Assembly (NCBI GenBank): GCA_020636045.1
Contig: JACJYP010000003.1
Coordinates: 186,001-250,000, forward strand
DNA from: Lewinellaceae bacterium
GTDB taxonomy: Bacteria; Bacteroidota; Bacteroidia; Chitinophagales; Saprospiraceae
Length of the DNA: 64,000 bases
Reading direction: 5' to 3'
Shown here: positions 62,711 through 64,000 of the stretch, piece after piece
How the letters are laid out: each line of letters begins with the position of its first letter
How positions within the stretch are numbered: position 1 is the first letter of the stretch
Translations under genes and position numbers: made by a program
Notes under the pieces: model-generated
Told to the model about the DNA's origin: nothing
The model's input: the letters and a program-made list of their open reading frames with translations, nothing else
Database searches by the model: none

Positions 62711-63400
62711 GTGGCGCGCAAGAACAAACTCCGCAAATTCGCCGAAATACTCGCCTTCCCGAACGTGTACGAGTGTTACAACGTACAGGAACCGGACCTC
62801 GTCGGCGCCGGCATGCAGCCCGTTGACCTGAGGGGGCGCTGGCAGGAGGCGCATTTCGGCAATGCACAACCCATCACCCTCGAACTCGCCTGCGGTGGCG
62901 GCGAATACACGGTGGGGCTGGCGAAGCGCTTCCCCGAACGGAACTTTATCGGCGTCGATATCAAAGGCAACCGCATCTGGAAAGGCGCAAAGGCGGCCCT
63001 GGAGCAAGGGCTACCCAACGCCGCTTTTCTGCGCACGCGTATCGAAGTGATCGAACACTTTTTCGCGCCGGGTGAAGTGGCGGAGATCTGGATCACTTTT
63101 CCCGATCCTTTTCCGCGGTCCAGCAAGGAAAACCGGCGGCTTACTTCTGCGTTTTTTCTGGAGAAATACCGCAAATTCCTGCAACCCGGCGGACTGGTGC
63201 ACCTCAAGCACGACGATCCGGATTTTTATCAATTCTCGCTCGACACCATCACCGCCGACCCGCGTTGCACGCTTTTATATCAAAACGACGACATCTACGC
63301 CGGCGACCTGCCGTTCCCGGAACTGGCCATTCAGACCCTCTACGAGTCGTACCACCTGGCCGACGGACGCAAAATCAAATACCTGCGATTTACCATATGA
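62711..63400 (+). CDS. trmB: tRNA (guanine-N7-)-methyltransferase
   Basis: Methylates G46 of tRNA. 229 residues from a GTG (ARKNKLRKFAEILAFPNVYE); the frame continues upstream through a simple repeat and is not coding. SAM-binding LELACGGGEYTVGLAKRFPE, FIGVDIKGNRIWKGAKAALE, and the family signature WITFPDPFPRSSKENRRLTS (DPxPK-type, here DPFPRS). The C-terminal GGLVHLKHDDPDFYQFSLDT holds the substrate-contacting Asp. Cytoplasmic, monocistronic. Confidence 0.93.
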   Translation: MARKNKLRKFAEILAFPNVYECYNVQEPDLVGAGMQPVDLRGRWQEAHFGNAQPITLELACGGGEYTVGLAKRFPERNFIGVDIKGNRIWKGAKAALEQGLPNAAFLRTRIEVIEHFFAPGEVAEIWITFPDPFPRSSKENRRLTSAFFLEKYRKFLQPGGLVHLKHDDPDFYQFSLDTITADPRCTLLYQNDDIYAGDLPFPELAIQTLYESYHLADGRKIKYLRFTI

Positions 63401-63504
63401 CCGGCCGCGGAAGAAAAACAGATGAAGCCGGCGCCGGGGCTGAACATCTTGCAAAAGGTATTGTTACGTGAGCAAACCATTTTTTCAACCAACCAACAAA
63501 AAAT

Positions 63505-64000
63505 ATGGCATTTACGCTTCCCGATCTCCCTTATGCTTTCAATGCCCTCGAACCGAATGTAGACGCCCGCACCATGGAAATCCACCATGGCAAGCACCAC
63601 GCCGCCTACGTCAATAACCTGAACGGCGCCGTGCAAGGCACCGAACTCGAAGGCAAGTCCCTCGAAGAACTGCTTGCCGGCATATCCAAACTCTCTCCGG
63701 CCGTGCGCAACAACGGCGGCGGCCACTGGAACCACACCCTGTTCTGGGAGATCATGTCGCCCAACGGCGGCGGCGCTCCTGCCGGCGACCTCGCTTCCAA
63801 GATCGACAAGAATTTCGGCAACTTCGAAGAGTTTAAAAAGCAATTTGCGCAGGCGGGAGCCACGCGCTTCGGCTCGGGCTGGGCATGGCTGTGCGTCGAC
63901 GGCAGCGACAACCTTTTCATTACTTCCACGCCCAACCAGGACAATCCGCTAATGGACGTCGCCGAGAAGCAGGGACAACCCATCCTCGGCCTCGACGTGT
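63505..64000 (+). CDS. Superoxide dismutase, Fe/Mn family (partial, 3' end outside window)
   Basis: Dismutates superoxide to oxygen and hydrogen peroxide. 165 codons visible. Family landmarks: AFTLPDLPYAFNALEPNVDA, EIHHGKHHAAYVNNLN (two metal-ligand His), NNGGGHWNHTLFWEIM (Tyr/His environment of the active site), GSGWAWLCVDGSDNLF, and the beginning of LGLDVW with the metal-binding Asp. Fe and Mn specificity cannot be separated here. Cytoplasmic. The coding region runs past base 64000. Confidence 0.95.
   Translation, partial: MAFTLPDLPYAFNALEPNVDARTMEIHHGKHHAAYVNNLNGAVQGTELEGKSLEELLAGISKLSPAVRNNGGGHWNHTLFWEIMSPNGGGAPAGDLASKIDKNFGNFEEFKKQFAQAGATRFGSGWAWLCVDGSDNLFITSTPNQDNPLMDVAEKQGQPILGLDV

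Noticed and set aside
62542..62736. N-terminal extension of the ABC-F gene
   Set aside because: It translates an intergenic repeat; family sequences begin at the NFLTLENV position.
1..64000. CRISPR array, rRNA or tRNA genes
   Set aside because: No regular direct repeats with equal spacers, and no cloverleaf or rRNA-like sequence was noticed by eye; small or unusual tRNAs could still be missed.

Overview
The window looks like a chromosomal piece of a GC-rich Bacteroidota, most likely class Saprospiria (inference). Three proteins end in type IX secretion (T9SS) sorting domains. Omp28-like lipoprotein, DUF6029 and PadR/PspC/GIN-domain genes are typical of the phylum. Isoprenoid precursors appear to come from mevalonate (class II HMG-CoA reductase next to a type 2 IPP isomerase). 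Intergenic regions carry dispersed palindromic repeats of the kind common in this group. No rRNA, tRNA or CRISPR array was seen.

Layout: 1-9 kb, minus-strand genes: partial GT2 glycosyltransferase, secreted beta-helix protein, UvrD/PcrA helicase, Omp28 lipoprotein + DUF6029, DUF937. 9.2-12.2 kb, plus: HD protein and proB-proA. 12.3-16.7 kb, minus: HMG-CoA reductase and IPP isomerase, then a repeat-bearing gap, then a four-helix membrane protein and ECF sigma factor. 16.7-18.9 kb: a frameshifted membrane/TPR gene preceded by a 45-residue ORF. 19.5-36.4 kb: an accessory region of secreted proteins. It holds a 2,327-residue protein, a 1,031-residue secreted protein whose C-terminus reads as an ADP-ribosyltransferase, an overlapping AT-rich gene that is probably its immunity protein, and several ELWxxDGT, FN3 and T9SS-tailed proteins. 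36.7-38.7 kb: an SPFH/NAD-kinase-like gene pair. 38.7-44 kb: an intact small-molecule kinase, a roughly 1.3-kb tandem duplication with a decayed second copy, an IS3-family element and a metallophosphatase. 44.3-47.4 kb: a PadR/PspC envelope-stress-type operon. 47.6-53.7 kb: secreted proteins, a small HTH regulator and a methyltransferase-like protein. 53.8-64 kb: housekeeping genes (cystathionine gamma-synthase, split transketolase, leucyl aminopeptidase, JmjC-like cupin, transglutaminase-like, ABC-F ATPase, TrmB, partial superoxide dismutase).

The most interesting unit is 26.6-30.7 kb: a signal-peptide protein with a complete R / STS / ExE ADP-ribosyltransferase signature at its extreme C-terminus, followed with a 4-base overlap by a two-repeat, cytosolic-looking protein. 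Base composition falls steadily into this pair, as expected for an exchangeable polymorphic-toxin module. Second is the 38.7-42.9 kb region, where the order of duplicated fragments lets the rearrangement history be read directly.
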